Made by a program: the position numbers and the translations under genes. Source: Gracilimonas sp. (lineage in GTDB: Bacteria; Bacteroidota; Rhodothermia; Balneolales; Balneolaceae). From it: DNA of 64,000 nt. Below, piece by piece: positions 26,402 to 35,129 of the stretch. How positions within the stretch are numbered: position 1 is the first letter of the stretch; every line of letters starts with the position of its first letter. The notes below the pieces were generated by a model, which did no database searches, had not been told where the DNA came from, and saw nothing but the letters and a program-made list of their open reading frames with translations. The stretch is from positions 496,001 through 560,000 of the forward strand of contig NZ_JAVJQO010000006.1 in the NCBI RefSeq assembly GCF_040218225.1, written 5' to 3'.

Positions 26402-27013
26402 CTAAACCTGAACTTTCTCAGGCGAGTATACCAGGTCTAGGAAATTCTGCAGAATCATGGAGCCCACACTTCCGGATTTTTCAGGATGAAACTGAACCCC
26501 GATGAAATTATCCTTGGCAACAATAGCAGAAAAGTCGTTTATATAATTACAGGTTGCCAGCGTATAATCACCAACCGGGGCGTAGTAGCTATGCACGAAA
26601 TACAAATAGTGCTTGTCAATCAGGTTTTTAAGGATAGCATGCCTTTCGGTGTCGTGAAGCTTGTTCCAGCCCATATGAGGAACTTTGGCCTGGGTTTCAT
26701 CGAATTTCTTAAGCGAGCCCGGTATGATTCCAAGCCCTGCGGTATCTCCTTCAGAAGAAGACTCAAACAAAAGCTGCATTCCCACGCAAATACCCAAAAC
26801 AGGTTTTTTGGTATTTTTAAGCCATTCATCAACCCCTTTTTCTTCAAGAGATTTCATAGCTGAACCCGCATGACCAACACCCGGAAATACCACTGCTTTT
26901 GCCCTTTCAAGTTCCTCAGGGGTTTCCGCAAAGAAGAATTCCGCACCCAGTCTGTTTAAGGCATTTGCAACAGAAGCAGTGTTCCCAGCTTTATACTTGA
27001 TGATTCCTATCAT
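26402..27013 (-). CDS. hisH: Imidazole glycerol phosphate synthase, glutaminase subunit HisH
   Basis: 203 residues, a class I glutamine amidotransferase: nucleophile in GICVGMQLLFE, catalytic His-Glu in VQFHPEKSG, and start MIGIIKYKAGNTASVANAL. It supplies ammonia to HisF for formation of IGP and AICAR. It is the last visible gene of hisGDCBH; hisA, hisF and hisI do not follow, so its HisF partner must be encoded elsewhere. Confidence 0.95.
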   Translation of the reverse strand: MIGIIKYKAGNTASVANALNRLGAEFFFAETPEELERAKAVVFPGVGHAGSAMKSLEEKGVDEWLKNTKKPVLGICVGMQLLFESSSEGDTAGLGIIPGSLKKFDETQAKVPHMGWNKLHDTERHAILKNLIDKHYLYFVHSYYAPVGDYTLATCNYINDFSAIVAKDNFIGVQFHPEKSGSVGSMILQNFLDLVYSPEKVQV

Positions 27014-27019
27014 AAATAT

Positions 27020-27904
27020 CTACAACGTCCCTTTCGAACTCGGGATCAGATTTTTGATGCGCCCGTTCTGCTCTATAGCCATCTTTAAAGCCCGGGCAAG
27101 ACCTTTAAAGCAGGCTTCTATTTTATGGTGATCATTTTCACCTGCAAAGCTAACATGAATAGTTGCCTTCAAGTTCATTGCCAGGCTATAAAAAAAATGC
27201 TGAATCATTTCGGTGGGCATATCTCCTACATACTCTCTCTTAAACTCTCCTTCAAACACCAGATAAGGCCTGCCTGATAGGTCTAAAGCCACTGTAGCCT
27301 GGGCTTCATCCATCGGCAGAACAAAGCCATATCGTTCAATCCCCTTCTTGTTACCCAAAGCTTTTGTAATCACTTCACCCAATGCGATAGCCACGTCCTC
27401 TATGGTGTGATGTTCATCCACTTCCAGATCACCCTTACATTTCAGTGTTAAGTCGATTAAGCCATGTCGGGCAATCTGATCAAGCATATGATCAAAGAAC
27501 TTCAATCCGGTTGTGATATCTGCTTTCCCAATTCCATCCAGATTTATATCTATGCTGATGTTCGTTTCATTTGTTTTTCGCTGGATAGATGCTTTACGGG
27601 CTTCCTGAGTAATAAATTTAACAATCGGCTCCCAGGTATCAGATACAAGAAGCTGGTCTTCATCTTTTAGCAGTTTCAGCTTTCCGTCTTCGGCATCTAC
27701 ATTGAAATCCGCTTCCCTCTCAGTCTTAAAAGGCACTTGCTCTTGTGCCAGTAACCGTGCTTGCTCTTTCGAAATAGCATTCGGTTCAATCAATAAATCA
27801 TGACCTGCTTCACTTATTTTTTTCAGAGATGTAATGGAGTTTTCTCTGAAGCTAAATGTTCCTTCATGGTGGGTGAGAGCTTTTTTTGAAAAAGATATTA
27901 GCAT
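27020..27904 (-). CDS. hisB: Imidazoleglycerol-phosphate dehydratase with degenerate HAD N-domain
   Basis: 294 residues. Residues ~110-294 are a complete IGP dehydratase: FFDHMLDQIARHG, DEHHTIEDVAIALG, GRPYLVFEGEF and the second metal motif DHHKIEACFKGLARAL. Residues 1-105 align by eye with the HAD histidinol-phosphatase half of bifunctional HisB (FRENSITSLKKISEAGHDLLI) but the nucleophile motif DxDGTL reads SFSKKAL, so both aspartates are missing. The enzyme should dehydrate IGP; the phosphatase step must come from another protein. Confidence 0.92.
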   Translation of the reverse strand: MLISFSKKALTHHEGTFSFRENSITSLKKISEAGHDLLIEPNAISKEQARLLAQEQVPFKTEREADFNVDAEDGKLKLLKDEDQLLVSDTWEPIVKFITQEARKASIQRKTNETNISIDINLDGIGKADITTGLKFFDHMLDQIARHGLIDLTLKCKGDLEVDEHHTIEDVAIALGEVITKALGNKKGIERYGFVLPMDEAQATVALDLSGRPYLVFEGEFKREYVGDMPTEMIQHFFYSLAMNLKATIHVSFAGENDHHKIEACFKGLARALKMAIEQNGRIKNLIPSSKGTL

Positions 27905-27956
27905 GGCGTCATTTTTATCTGTGTCTGAATTAATCCGAAAATAAGGTTTGTGTGTT

Positions 27957-29012
27957 CTAAACTATCTTTTCTAAGGCCTTAAAAAACCGATCATTTTCTG
28001 ATTGGGTACCAATCGTTAGGCGCAAACAATCTTCACAATGCGGTTCATTCCCCCTATAGCGAATAATAACCCCTTCTTCTGCGATTTTTTTATAGATGTC
28101 CACGGCATTTTGAATTTTAAAAAGCACAAAATTGGCATCTGTTGGGTAAACATATTCCACAGCGTCATAAGTAATCAGCTTGTCAATCACCCGCTGCCTT
28201 TCTTCTAAAATAGAATTAATATTCTTGATGATGTTTTCCATATTTGAGAACGCCTGAATTGCTGTTCTCGATGTTAGCTTATTGACATTATATGGAGCCT
28301 TCACTTTCATCATATATGAAATTACTTCCGGATTGGCCATTGCTATTCCAAGACGGATACCGGCCAGCCCAAACGATTTTGACAATGTTTGAAGCACTAC
28401 GAGGTTAGAAAAATCAGCCAGGTTATTGGCAAGACTCCCCTGACGGCTAAAATCGATGTAAGCTTCATCAACAACTACCATTCCCTCAAACCCTTCCAGC
28501 ACTTTAACCACATCAGATATATTCATGCTATTTGCCGTTGGATTGTTGGGAGAGCAAATAAATATAATTTTAGTATTGGGTTGAACCGCTGCCAAAATCT
28601 TTTCTGGCTGAAGCTGAAACCCCTCGGTCAGTAATACTTCATCCACAGCTACATCATTGATGTTGGCCGAGACTTTGTACATCCCATACGTGGGAGGATT
28701 GATAATAACCCGATCTTTGCCAGGATTACAGAAAATCCGGAACAGAAGGTCAATGGCTTCGTCACTCCCAACACCAACAAAGACGTTTTCCCTGTTTACC
28801 TTTCGAAAAGCAGCGATATGTTCACGCAGCTCTTCCTGATAAGGCATTGGATAACGGTTCAGTTCGAAGTTATCCTCAAAAGGCGCGCCAAAACTATTCT
28901 CATTGGCATCCAATAAAATTCCTTTATCAAAATCATCTCTCGCGCTTCGATAAGGCTTGAGATTCCTGATGTTATCGCGGACTAAGCCGTCTATGTTTAT
29001 TTGTTTGTTCAT
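27957..29012 (-). CDS. hisC: Histidinol-phosphate aminotransferase
   Basis: 351 residues, PLP-dependent fold type I. Features: LDANENSFG near the start, FICSPNNPTAN, DEAYIDFS, and the lysine in LQTLSKSFGLAGIRLG that binds PLP. It converts imidazole-acetol phosphate to histidinol phosphate with glutamate. It lies between hisD and hisB with short gaps (48 and 52 bases). Confidence 0.95.
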   Translation of the reverse strand: MNKQINIDGLVRDNIRNLKPYRSARDDFDKGILLDANENSFGAPFEDNFELNRYPMPYQEELREHIAAFRKVNRENVFVGVGSDEAIDLLFRIFCNPGKDRVIINPPTYGMYKVSANINDVAVDEVLLTEGFQLQPEKILAAVQPNTKIIFICSPNNPTANSMNISDVVKVLEGFEGMVVVDEAYIDFSRQGSLANNLADFSNLVVLQTLSKSFGLAGIRLGIAMANPEVISYMMKVKAPYNVNKLTSRTAIQAFSNMENIIKNINSILEERQRVIDKLITYDAVEYVYPTDANFVLFKIQNAVDIYKKIAEEGVIIRYRGNEPHCEDCLRLTIGTQSENDRFFKALEKIV

Positions 29013-29060
29013 ATTCTTTTGTAGTCTTCCCTGGCATTTCTGCGAAGAATGACATTTTAA

Positions 29061-30347
29061 TTATTCTAAATCTTTTAGCCTGATACTCACGGCATTTTTA
29101 TGAGCCTGAAGCTTTTCAAGCTCTGCAAGTTTTTCTACTGTTGGTCCAAGATTTCGTAATCCTTCTTCGCTGAGCGCCTGCATGGTTACTGATTTCTGGA
29201 AAGCAGCCAGGTTCACGCCACTGTACATCCGGGCATACCCATAGGTAGGCAGTGTATGATTAGTACCGGATGCATAATCGCCCACGCTCTCTGGAGTCAG
29301 TTGTCCTAAAAATACGGAACCCGCATTGATAACCTTATCAACCTGATCTTCGGCATTTTCAATATTCACAATTAAATGTTCCGGAGCATATTGGTTTGAA
29401 AAATCAAATGCTTCCTTCAAGCCTTCCACTTCCAATATGAAACTATTGTCCAGAGCTTTTTCAGCTATTTCTTTTCTTGGAAGCTCATTCAGCTGTGCGG
29501 CTAACTCCTGTTCCAATGTATCTATATCAAAACCTGAAACAGCCACTAATACCACCTGACTGTCTGTACCATGCTCAGCCTGTGAAAGTAAATCTGCTGC
29601 CACATAAGCCGGATTTGCCTGTCCATCTGCAATTACCAAAACCTCAGAAGGGCCGGCCGGCATATCAATACTAATCTGTGCCTCAGAATTTTGAAGGATC
29701 ATTTTTGCAGCCGTCACATACTGATTACCCGGCCCAAAAATCTTATCGACCTTGGGCACTGATTTTGTACCCATTGCCATTGCCGCTACAGCTTGTGCCC
29801 CCCCTGCTTTTAGTATGATATCAACCCCGGCTTTTTGGGCTATGTAAATGATTTCCGGAGCAACGCTTCCATCTTTACGCGGAGGCGTGGCCAGAACTTT
29901 GGTTGTACAACCGGCAATCATAGCCGGAATGGTTAGCATCATGGCTGTTGATGGTAGAACCGCTGTTCCTCCGGGCACATAAAACCCAACCCTTTCAATA
30001 GGCCGTGCTACTTTCATACATCGAACCCCCGGCATGGTTTCCACTTCAACAGGAAAAGGAATCTGCGCTTTGTGAAACCTGAAAATATTATCAAATGCCG
30101 TATCTATTGCATCTTTAACCGTTTTTGAAATGGTGATTTGCTGTTCCATTGGATTGAAGCAAACGTCATCCAAATTTACACCATCAAATTGCTTTGTGTA
30201 TTTTTTGAGAGCTTGATCTCCTTCCTTTTCAACTGCATCTAGAATGGGCTGAACCGTTTGAAAGATAGAGGTGAAATCAATCTTTGGGCGCCTGGTCAGC
30301 GATTGGATTCTTTCTTTTGATAAATCTGAATGCGTATAAGTCTTCAT
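29061..30347 (-). CDS. hisD: Histidinol dehydrogenase
   Basis: 428 residues. The family signature is intact: [63 protein letters not shown] and the C-terminal [26 protein letters not shown]. Zinc-dependent, it catalyses the last two NAD-linked steps from histidinol to histidine. It follows hisG by 62 bases. Confidence 0.96.
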   Translation of the reverse strand: MKTYTHSDLSKERIQSLTRRPKIDFTSIFQTVQPILDAVEKEGDQALKKYTKQFDGVNLDDVCFNPMEQQITISKTVKDAIDTAFDNIFRFHKAQIPFPVEVETMPGVRCMKVARPIERVGFYVPGGTAVLPSTAMMLTIPAMIAGCTTKVLATPPRKDGSVAPEIIYIAQKAGVDIILKAGGAQAVAAMAMGTKSVPKVDKIFGPGNQYVTAAKMILQNSEAQISIDMPAGPSEVLVIADGQANPAYVAADLLSQAEHGTDSQVVLVAVSGFDIDTLEQELAAQLNELPRKEIAEKALDNSFILEVEGLKEAFDFSNQYAPEHLIVNIENAEDQVDKVINAGSVFLGQLTPESVGDYASGTNHTLPTYGYARMYSGVNLAAFQKSVTMQALSEEGLRNLGPTVEKLAELEKLQAHKNAVSIRLKDLE

Positions 30348-30409
30348 AAAATTTCAATAATCAAATTCCAATGACCAAATTGGTTCCTGGAATCTGTGAT
30401 TTGTGGCCT

Positions 30410-31291
30410 TTATAAAATCATGCTTTCAATTGGCAGCATCACAATATCTGATGCCCCGGCTTCTTTAAGTTCTTCCATCACCGTCCAAAATTTTTCAAGG
30501 GGAATCACTGTATGTATGGCAACCATATCATTTTCCGCTAACGGCATTACCGTCGGACTTTTCATCGATGGAATAATCTCCTTAATCTTTTCAACATCCG
30601 CTGTAGATGCATTCATCATAATGTAGCGGCTTTTAGCAGCTTTTTGATATCCATCCATACGAACCAAGAATCGCTCAATAAGCTCTTTCTTACCTGGCGA
30701 AAGTTCTTTATTAGTTCGGATAAGCTGTGTTTGTGAATGAAGAATCGTATCCAGCTCTACCAGTCCGTTTGCTTTCAGCGTGCCACCACTGGAAACCAGA
30801 TCAACGATGGCATCAGCGACTTTAAGCTGGGGAGCAATTTCTACCGCTCCCGAAATTTCAACAATCTGAATATTAATGCCTCGTTCTTCAAAAAACTGGC
30901 GGGTTAGATTAGGATAGCTTGTTGCTACTTTTTTCCCTTCAAAATCCTGGGCTGTCTGAATATCTCCATCTTTAGGAGCTGCTAGAGACAGCCGGCACTT
31001 TCCATATTGAAGGTCTCTTATCGGAGTTACATCTGCTCCGGTTTCCCGGGTTTCGTTGGCTCCTACAAAGCCCAGATCACACACACCATCCTGCACATAT
31101 TCTGGGATATCATCGTCGCGAAGCAATAAAAGCTCCACGTCAAAATTGCGGGTTTTAACAATCAGGTTCCGTTTGTAGTTATCAAACTCAATACCAATGC
31201 CCTCCAATAAGTCAATGGTTTTATCAGTCAAACGACCGCTTTTTTGAATTGCAATACGTAAAGAGGTTGAAGAATCTTTTGTTCTGTTCAT
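30410..31291 (-). CDS. hisG: ATP phosphoribosyltransferase, long form
   Basis: 293 residues: catalytic domain (RIAIQKSGRLTDKTIDLLEGIGI, GANETRETGADV, DAIVDLVSSGGTLKANGLVEL) plus a C-terminal ~75-residue ACT-like regulatory domain (SPTVMPLAENDMVAIHTVIPLEKFW). The long form is usually feedback-inhibited by histidine and needs no HisZ. It is the first gene of the operon, 60 bases after a histidine-rich leader peptide, so transcription is likely histidine-controlled as well. Confidence 0.95.
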   Translation of the reverse strand: MNRTKDSSTSLRIAIQKSGRLTDKTIDLLEGIGIEFDNYKRNLIVKTRNFDVELLLLRDDDIPEYVQDGVCDLGFVGANETRETGADVTPIRDLQYGKCRLSLAAPKDGDIQTAQDFEGKKVATSYPNLTRQFFEERGINIQIVEISGAVEIAPQLKVADAIVDLVSSGGTLKANGLVELDTILHSQTQLIRTNKELSPGKKELIERFLVRMDGYQKAAKSRYIMMNASTADVEKIKEIIPSMKSPTVMPLAENDMVAIHTVIPLEKFWTVMEELKEAGASDIVMLPIESMIL

Positions 31292-31351
31292 GAAATCAGT
31301 AAGTAATAAGAATTAGAAAAAATAGGTAGAAAATGGTCAGAAAAGGTGCAA

Positions 31352-31438
31352 TTAATGCACATGAATATGATGATGTCCGCGATGAGCATGATGGACATCT
31401 CCAGAAAGATGATGGATATGTAGTAATAGTTCTTTCAT
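31352..31438 (-). CDS. hisL: his operon leader peptide
   Basis: ATG at 31438, TAA at 31352-31354, 28 residues, of which 11 are His, all encoded by CAT. His residues are at positions 7, 9, 10, 16, 17, 19, 22, 23, 24, 26 and 28; the peptide begins MKELLLHIHH and ends HHHIHVH. It ends 60 bases before the hisG ATG on the same strand and starts right after a good promoter. This is the hallmark of attenuation leader peptides. Within the RNA, GATGTCC/GGACATC can form a 7-bp stem (31372-31399) inside the peptide and GTGCA/TGCAC a 5-bp stem over the stop codon, followed by CTTTTC; I do not see a classical strong terminator. Confidence 0.8.
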   Translation of the reverse strand: MKELLLHIHHLSGDVHHAHRGHHHIHVH

Positions 31439-31443
31439 TGGTT

Positions 31444-31475
31444 CAAATATAGGCAAAGCTTTCTCACCCGGTCAA
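31444..31475 (-). promoter_or_regulatory. Promoter of the his operon, TTG-N21-TATATTTG
   Basis: On the minus strand TTG (31473-31475), 21 bases, TATATTTG (31444-31451), an exact match to the Bacteroidota TAnnTTTG -7 box. Transcription would begin within about 6 bases, at or just before the leader ATG 31438, so the leader mRNA may be leaderless. The same TTG-N21 spacing is found before tRNA-Leu and pruA. Confidence 0.7.
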
Positions 31476-31593
31476 CTGTTTTATTCATTTTTATAATTTG
31501 GTGACTAAACTGCACAGGCTCCTTAATTCGTTCACTTTAAGACGTAAACTTTTTATATGTATGTGGTGTTAAACCTGTAAAAAAGGAATCACT

Positions 31594-32049
31594 ATGTACC
31601 ATTCTGTCTATTTTTTAATGCTTATTTTATTCTCTTTGGGAATCACCAATATACACGCTCAGGATTTTGAGAATTTTGATCTCAATGACTATAAATGGGA
31701 AAACAGAATTTTAATCGTCTTTTCTCCCAATACATTTAACGCTGATTACCAAAACCAGAGTAATGAGCTACAGAAAGCAGAATCGGGTGTAAAGGAAAGA
31801 GACCTTGAAGTGTTCTATGCATTAAAGCAAAGCAGTGCCTCAGCCAAGGGGCAGATATTACCTGAAGCTGTAACTCAAAATTTAAGAGCTCAGTTTAATG
31901 TCTCCCCGTCCGACTTCACTACCATTCTGATTGGTAAAGATGGAACGGAGAAACTAAGATCAGACGAGTCCCTTTCAACTAAAAAACTGTTTGAGGAAAT
32001 TGATTCCATGCCCATGCGCAAGCTGGAGATGAAGAATGATGGTGGTTAA
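31594..32049 (+). CDS. DUF4174 protein, secreted
   Basis: 151 residues with a signal peptide (GITNIHAQ) and a thioredoxin-like DUF4174 domain beginning YKWENRILIVFSP and containing FTTILIGKDGTEKLRSDE. There is no CxxC, so it is not a thiol oxidoreductase. Its function is unknown. Single gene in a divergent arrangement with the his operon. Confidence 0.78.
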   Translation: MYHSVYFLMLILFSLGITNIHAQDFENFDLNDYKWENRILIVFSPNTFNADYQNQSNELQKAESGVKERDLEVFYALKQSSASAKGQILPEAVTQNLRAQFNVSPSDFTTILIGKDGTEKLRSDESLSTKKLFEEIDSMPMRKLEMKNDGG

Positions 32050-32232
32050 CTAGATTGCTTCATCATGATTTAACATATTTGCTTATTCTAAATTTCCGTT
32101 TTTTCGAACCGTGATTATTACGATGTCCCGGATTTTTAGTAATCATGCCCCCCCTCAATCCAGCCAATCGTGGTTCAAATCCCGTGATTTCTTTACCTTC
32201 CCTCAAAATATATTTCACAAATTTAATCCTTT

Positions 32233-32649
32233 ATGCAAATTGATGTAACCTGGTTGGGTAAAGACTTCCATATGGAAGCCGAGAATGATACAAATGGCAA
32301 AATCCGAATTGACGGTAAAAATAACATTGGTGGCCTCGAAGGTGGACTAAGCCCCATGCAGTTATTACTCGCAGGAATTGGAGGGTGCAGCGCCATCGAT
32401 GTCATTTCCATTCTTGAAAAGCAAAAGCAAAAACTTACCGATCTGAAAGTAGAAGTAGATGGGGATCGCCAAAAACTGGATGCTGGTTACTCTGAGTATA
32501 AAACCATCCACCTGCATTTTATTATGTCAGGAGAACTGGATCCCAAGAAGGTACAGCGTGCCTTAGACCTATCCATTACCAAATATTGTTCGGTTTCTAA
32601 GGCACTGGAGAAAGGCTCAGAAATCAGTTACGACTACGAAATCCGGTAA
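32233..32649 (+). CDS. OsmC-family protein
   Basis: 138 residues. OsmC/Ohr-like fold with LSPMQLLLAGIGGCSAIDVISILEKQ (first cysteine) and SITKYCSVSKALEKGSEI (second cysteine), the YhfA-like subgroup. These cysteines normally reduce organic peroxides; the subgroup's physiological substrate is unclear. Its stop codon overlaps the start of a long hairpin (32648-32720). Confidence 0.9.
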   Translation: MQIDVTWLGKDFHMEAENDTNGKIRIDGKNNIGGLEGGLSPMQLLLAGIGGCSAIDVISILEKQKQKLTDLKVEVDGDRQKLDAGYSEYKTIHLHFIMSGELDPKKVQRALDLSITKYCSVSKALEKGSEISYDYEIR

Positions 32650-32720
32650 TTCAAAATGAAAAATTTAAGATTAAAAATTACTTTTGACTTCAAGTAATTT
32701 TTAATTCTTCATTTTGAATT
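32648..32720. repeat. Long AT-rich stem-loop after the OsmC gene
   Basis: Outer arms AATTCAAAATGAA (32648-32660) / TTCATTTTGAATT (32708-32720) and inner arms ATTAAAAATTACTT (32670-32683) / AAGTAATTTTTAAT (32692-32705) with an 8-base loop. It could act as a terminator or be an inverted-repeat element; the outer arm begins in the stop codon. Confidence 0.65.
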
Positions 32721-32810
32721 TTTCACTCCTAAACCGTCCAGAATTGCTTAGAAGCAGCATTTTGGCTATACTAAGAGATAGTTAATTACCAATAAATCAG
32801 ATACTTACCT

Positions 32811-32981
32811 ATGGCTAAATGCGAGTTATACCAAGACGTTAAAGGCGAATGGAGATGGAGAAGAGTCTCTAAAAGTGGAGACATTGAAGCCTTTTCAAGT
32901 CAAGGTTTTGAAAAAGAAGAAGACGCCCGCAAAGATGGTAAAGATTGCAACGAATGCACCAGTTACCTGCGGAAGTTTTAG
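32811..32981 (+). CDS. Small YegP/DUF1508-like protein
   Basis: 56 residues from ATG 32811 to TAG. The sequence MAKCELYQDVKGEWRWR and SGDIEAFSSQGFEKEEDA resembles the YegP fold (two-strand FEIYKDKKGEWRWRL repeat). It ends with CNECTSYLRKF. It has a strong terminator, which supports a real gene. Its function is unknown. Confidence 0.7.
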   Translation: MAKCELYQDVKGEWRWRRVSKSGDIEAFSSQGFEKEEDARKDGKDCNECTSYLRKF

Positions 32982-33003
32982 AAATTGCTTTTATAAGGAA
33001 TTT

Positions 33004-33032
33004 AAGCCTCGCCGAATGGTGAGGCTTTTTTT
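33004..33032 (+). terminator. Terminator after the YegP-like gene
   Basis: Stem AAGCCTCGCC (33004-33013) with GGTGAGGCTT (33018-33027; one GU), loop GAAT, then a T run. Confidence 0.82.
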
Positions 33033-33047
33033 ATTCTCTGTAGTTTA

Positions 33048-33947
33048 TCAGAGCTCATCAAAGGCTAAAATTGCATTTAAAATAGTTCGTACTGAGTTTT
33101 TGTAGAATTCCTGAGGGATAGTTTCAAACTCATCCGTATGCTGGTGATAGTGCTCATGGTCTTCTACTCCAAAATAAATAAACCTCTTACCTTTTGAATG
33201 GAAAGCAGCATGATCTGAAGCATTCGTCCAATCGTCATACCCCTGATCGGGGCGGTCGTGACCAAAAAGCAGCTTCACCTCTCCTGTTTCAATACTCTCT
33301 AATACTGTTTTTAATTCAGGATGGTGGTACGTGCCGCTGGCATACAATTCATTTTTATCACTTTGACTGATCATATCCAGGTTGATATTCATCACTACCT
33401 TTTCCATAAACACTGAATCCTCTACAAAAGCACGGGCTCCCTGTAAGCCCATCTCTTCGGCATCAAAAGCTGCAAAAACCAAGGTGTGGTTGGGTTGAAC
33501 CTGATGGAAATAATCAATGTAGGCAAGTAAAGCTGCCGTTCCTGAAGCATCGTCATCGGCTCCATTATAAATCAGGCTATCACGCACACCAAGATGATCG
33601 TAATGAGCCGTTATGACTATCACTGAATCGGATTTACCTTGAACTTGACCGATCACATTTACTCCGGTTTGTTCTTCTCCACTTCTGTTGGTAAAAGTGA
33701 ATTCATGCTCATAAGAACCCTGAAAAGGTTTTGCTCCTTCATCCTCAAATCGTTGCAACAGGTATTCTCTGGCTTTACGATTACCTTCTGTTCCTGCCCT
33801 TCTACCTTCCATCTCATCAGAAGAGATCACCCTGAGATCTTCGATCAGTTGTTCGGTGTTCAGGCTTGCTTGTTTTTGTTGAGCCGTACAACCTAAAGCA
33901 AATACAAATAGAACGGCTAATAAAAGAGGTGATTTTTTGGTGTACAT
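33048..33947 (-). CDS. M28-family zinc peptidase lipoprotein
   Basis: 299 residues with a lipobox (FALGC). Zinc/catalytic motifs are present: ITAHYDHLGV, NGADDDASGTAALL, AAFDAEEMGLQGA, NINLDMIS and ASDHAAF. It is an exported aminopeptidase of the M28 (aminopeptidase Y/glutaminyl cyclase-like) group. It lies 28 bases downstream of the acetamidase gene, likely in the same unit. Confidence 0.9.
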   Translation of the reverse strand: MYTKKSPLLLAVLFVFALGCTAQQKQASLNTEQLIEDLRVISSDEMEGRRAGTEGNRKAREYLLQRFEDEGAKPFQGSYEHEFTFTNRSGEEQTGVNVIGQVQGKSDSVIVITAHYDHLGVRDSLIYNGADDDASGTAALLAYIDYFHQVQPNHTLVFAAFDAEEMGLQGARAFVEDSVFMEKVVMNINLDMISQSDKNELYASGTYHHPELKTVLESIETGEVKLLFGHDRPDQGYDDWTNASDHAAFHSKGKRFIYFGVEDHEHYHQHTDEFETIPQEFYKNSVRTILNAILAFDEL

Positions 33948-33975
33948 TCTGTGAATTGAAAAGATTTAGATTTTT

Positions 33976-34983
33976 TTATTTAAAAATACTTTTAGGCATA
34001 TGCATGGAAACCAACATGTGAGGCACATCCACCACCTCAGCTATTTTAAGGTCGCCGGCGAGAGAACAAAGTGCATAAGCATCCTGACGATTCATACCTT
34101 TCTCTTTTTCCAGGAAATCGATCATATAGCGGGTGGCTTTTTTCGCTGCTTCATCAATAGTAGTAGCAAAAGCAGTAACAGCGTAGTATTCATCGGTCTC
34201 ATACTGAGGTTCACTTATGGTTCTCCCTCCCTTGATAACCTCCACCTCGTAAATGATATTCATCGGAGCTTCAATGGCTGTACCACAAACCTCTCCATGT
34301 CCCTGAGCAGCATGCGTATCACCAATCGAAAATAACGCACCTTCTACTAAAACAGGGAAGTAAACAACCGACCCTTCCGTGATATTCGGGTCATCCATAT
34401 TTCCGCCATTTTCTCTTGGCGGAATGGTTGAAAGCATTTCTTCGGTATCCGGAGCCACGCCCATTACACCAGGAAAAGGTTTTAAGGGTATTTCGATATT
34501 CTCAGAAAATTTGGCTGTCTTTTTATCTTTGCCCAATTCAAATGTTTTCAGATAAGGATCAGTGAATTCATCAGCAAGAAACCCAAAGCCGGGTACGATG
34601 GCCGTCCAGCCCCAATCCCCCATCTCAATTTTATGCAAGGTGACTTTAAGTACGTCTCCGGGCTCCGCGTTTTCAACATATACCGGACCCGTCAACGGAT
34701 GAATTGGATCAAAGCTCAGGTTAGCCAAATCTTCAAGCGTTGAGTTTATGTCTAACTGCTGATCGGAAGCTTCTTCCGTTCCCACTTTAATTACAGAACC
34801 CGAAGGAACCGTTAAAACAGGCTCAATGGCACTGCTCCACCTGTTGTGTGTTTGATCAGATGACAGTTCAAAATCAACTTCAGGCACAGGGGACTTTTTC
34901 GTTATTCCTTTTTCAACTTCTACACAACCTGTCGTAGCTAACATCAATAGAACGGATAAAAGATAAAATGATACCCTGAACAT
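33976..34983 (-). CDS. Acetamidase/formamidase-family lipoprotein
   Basis: 335 residues with a lipobox (LATTGC). Family motifs: TGPVYVENAEPGDVLKVTLHKIE, GWTAIVPGFGFLAD, and GDTHAAQGHGEVCGTAIEAPM with the metal-site His and Asp. It hydrolyses small amides to acid and ammonia; the lipid anchor places it outside the cytoplasm, unlike the usual enzymes. It forms a unit with the M28 peptidase downstream. Confidence 0.88.
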   Translation of the reverse strand: MFRVSFYLLSVLLMLATTGCVEVEKGITKKSPVPEVDFELSSDQTHNRWSSAIEPVLTVPSGSVIKVGTEEASDQQLDINSTLEDLANLSFDPIHPLTGPVYVENAEPGDVLKVTLHKIEMGDWGWTAIVPGFGFLADEFTDPYLKTFELGKDKKTAKFSENIEIPLKPFPGVMGVAPDTEEMLSTIPPRENGGNMDDPNITEGSVVYFPVLVEGALFSIGDTHAAQGHGEVCGTAIEAPMNIIYEVEVIKGGRTISEPQYETDEYYAVTAFATTIDEAAKKATRYMIDFLEKEKGMNRQDAYALCSLAGDLKIAEVVDVPHMLVSMHMPKSIFK

Positions 34984-35054
34984 ATTTCCTCCTCTTTTTA
35001 AGTGTGCAGAAATGTGAGGAGATAAGCGCAGTTTTACAAGTAAACAGATATAAA

Positions 35055-35088
35055 AAACTCCCGCTCTATATTTCGAGAGCAGGAGTTT
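35055..35088 (-). terminator. Terminator after gapA
   Basis: AAACTCCCGCTCT (35055-35067) against AGAGCAGGAGTTT (35076-35088), one mismatch. On the minus strand a T tract follows. Confidence 0.75.
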
Positions 35089-35129
35089 AAAAAACTAAGT
35101 CAGGCGAAGATACTTCACCTTCTCAATAA

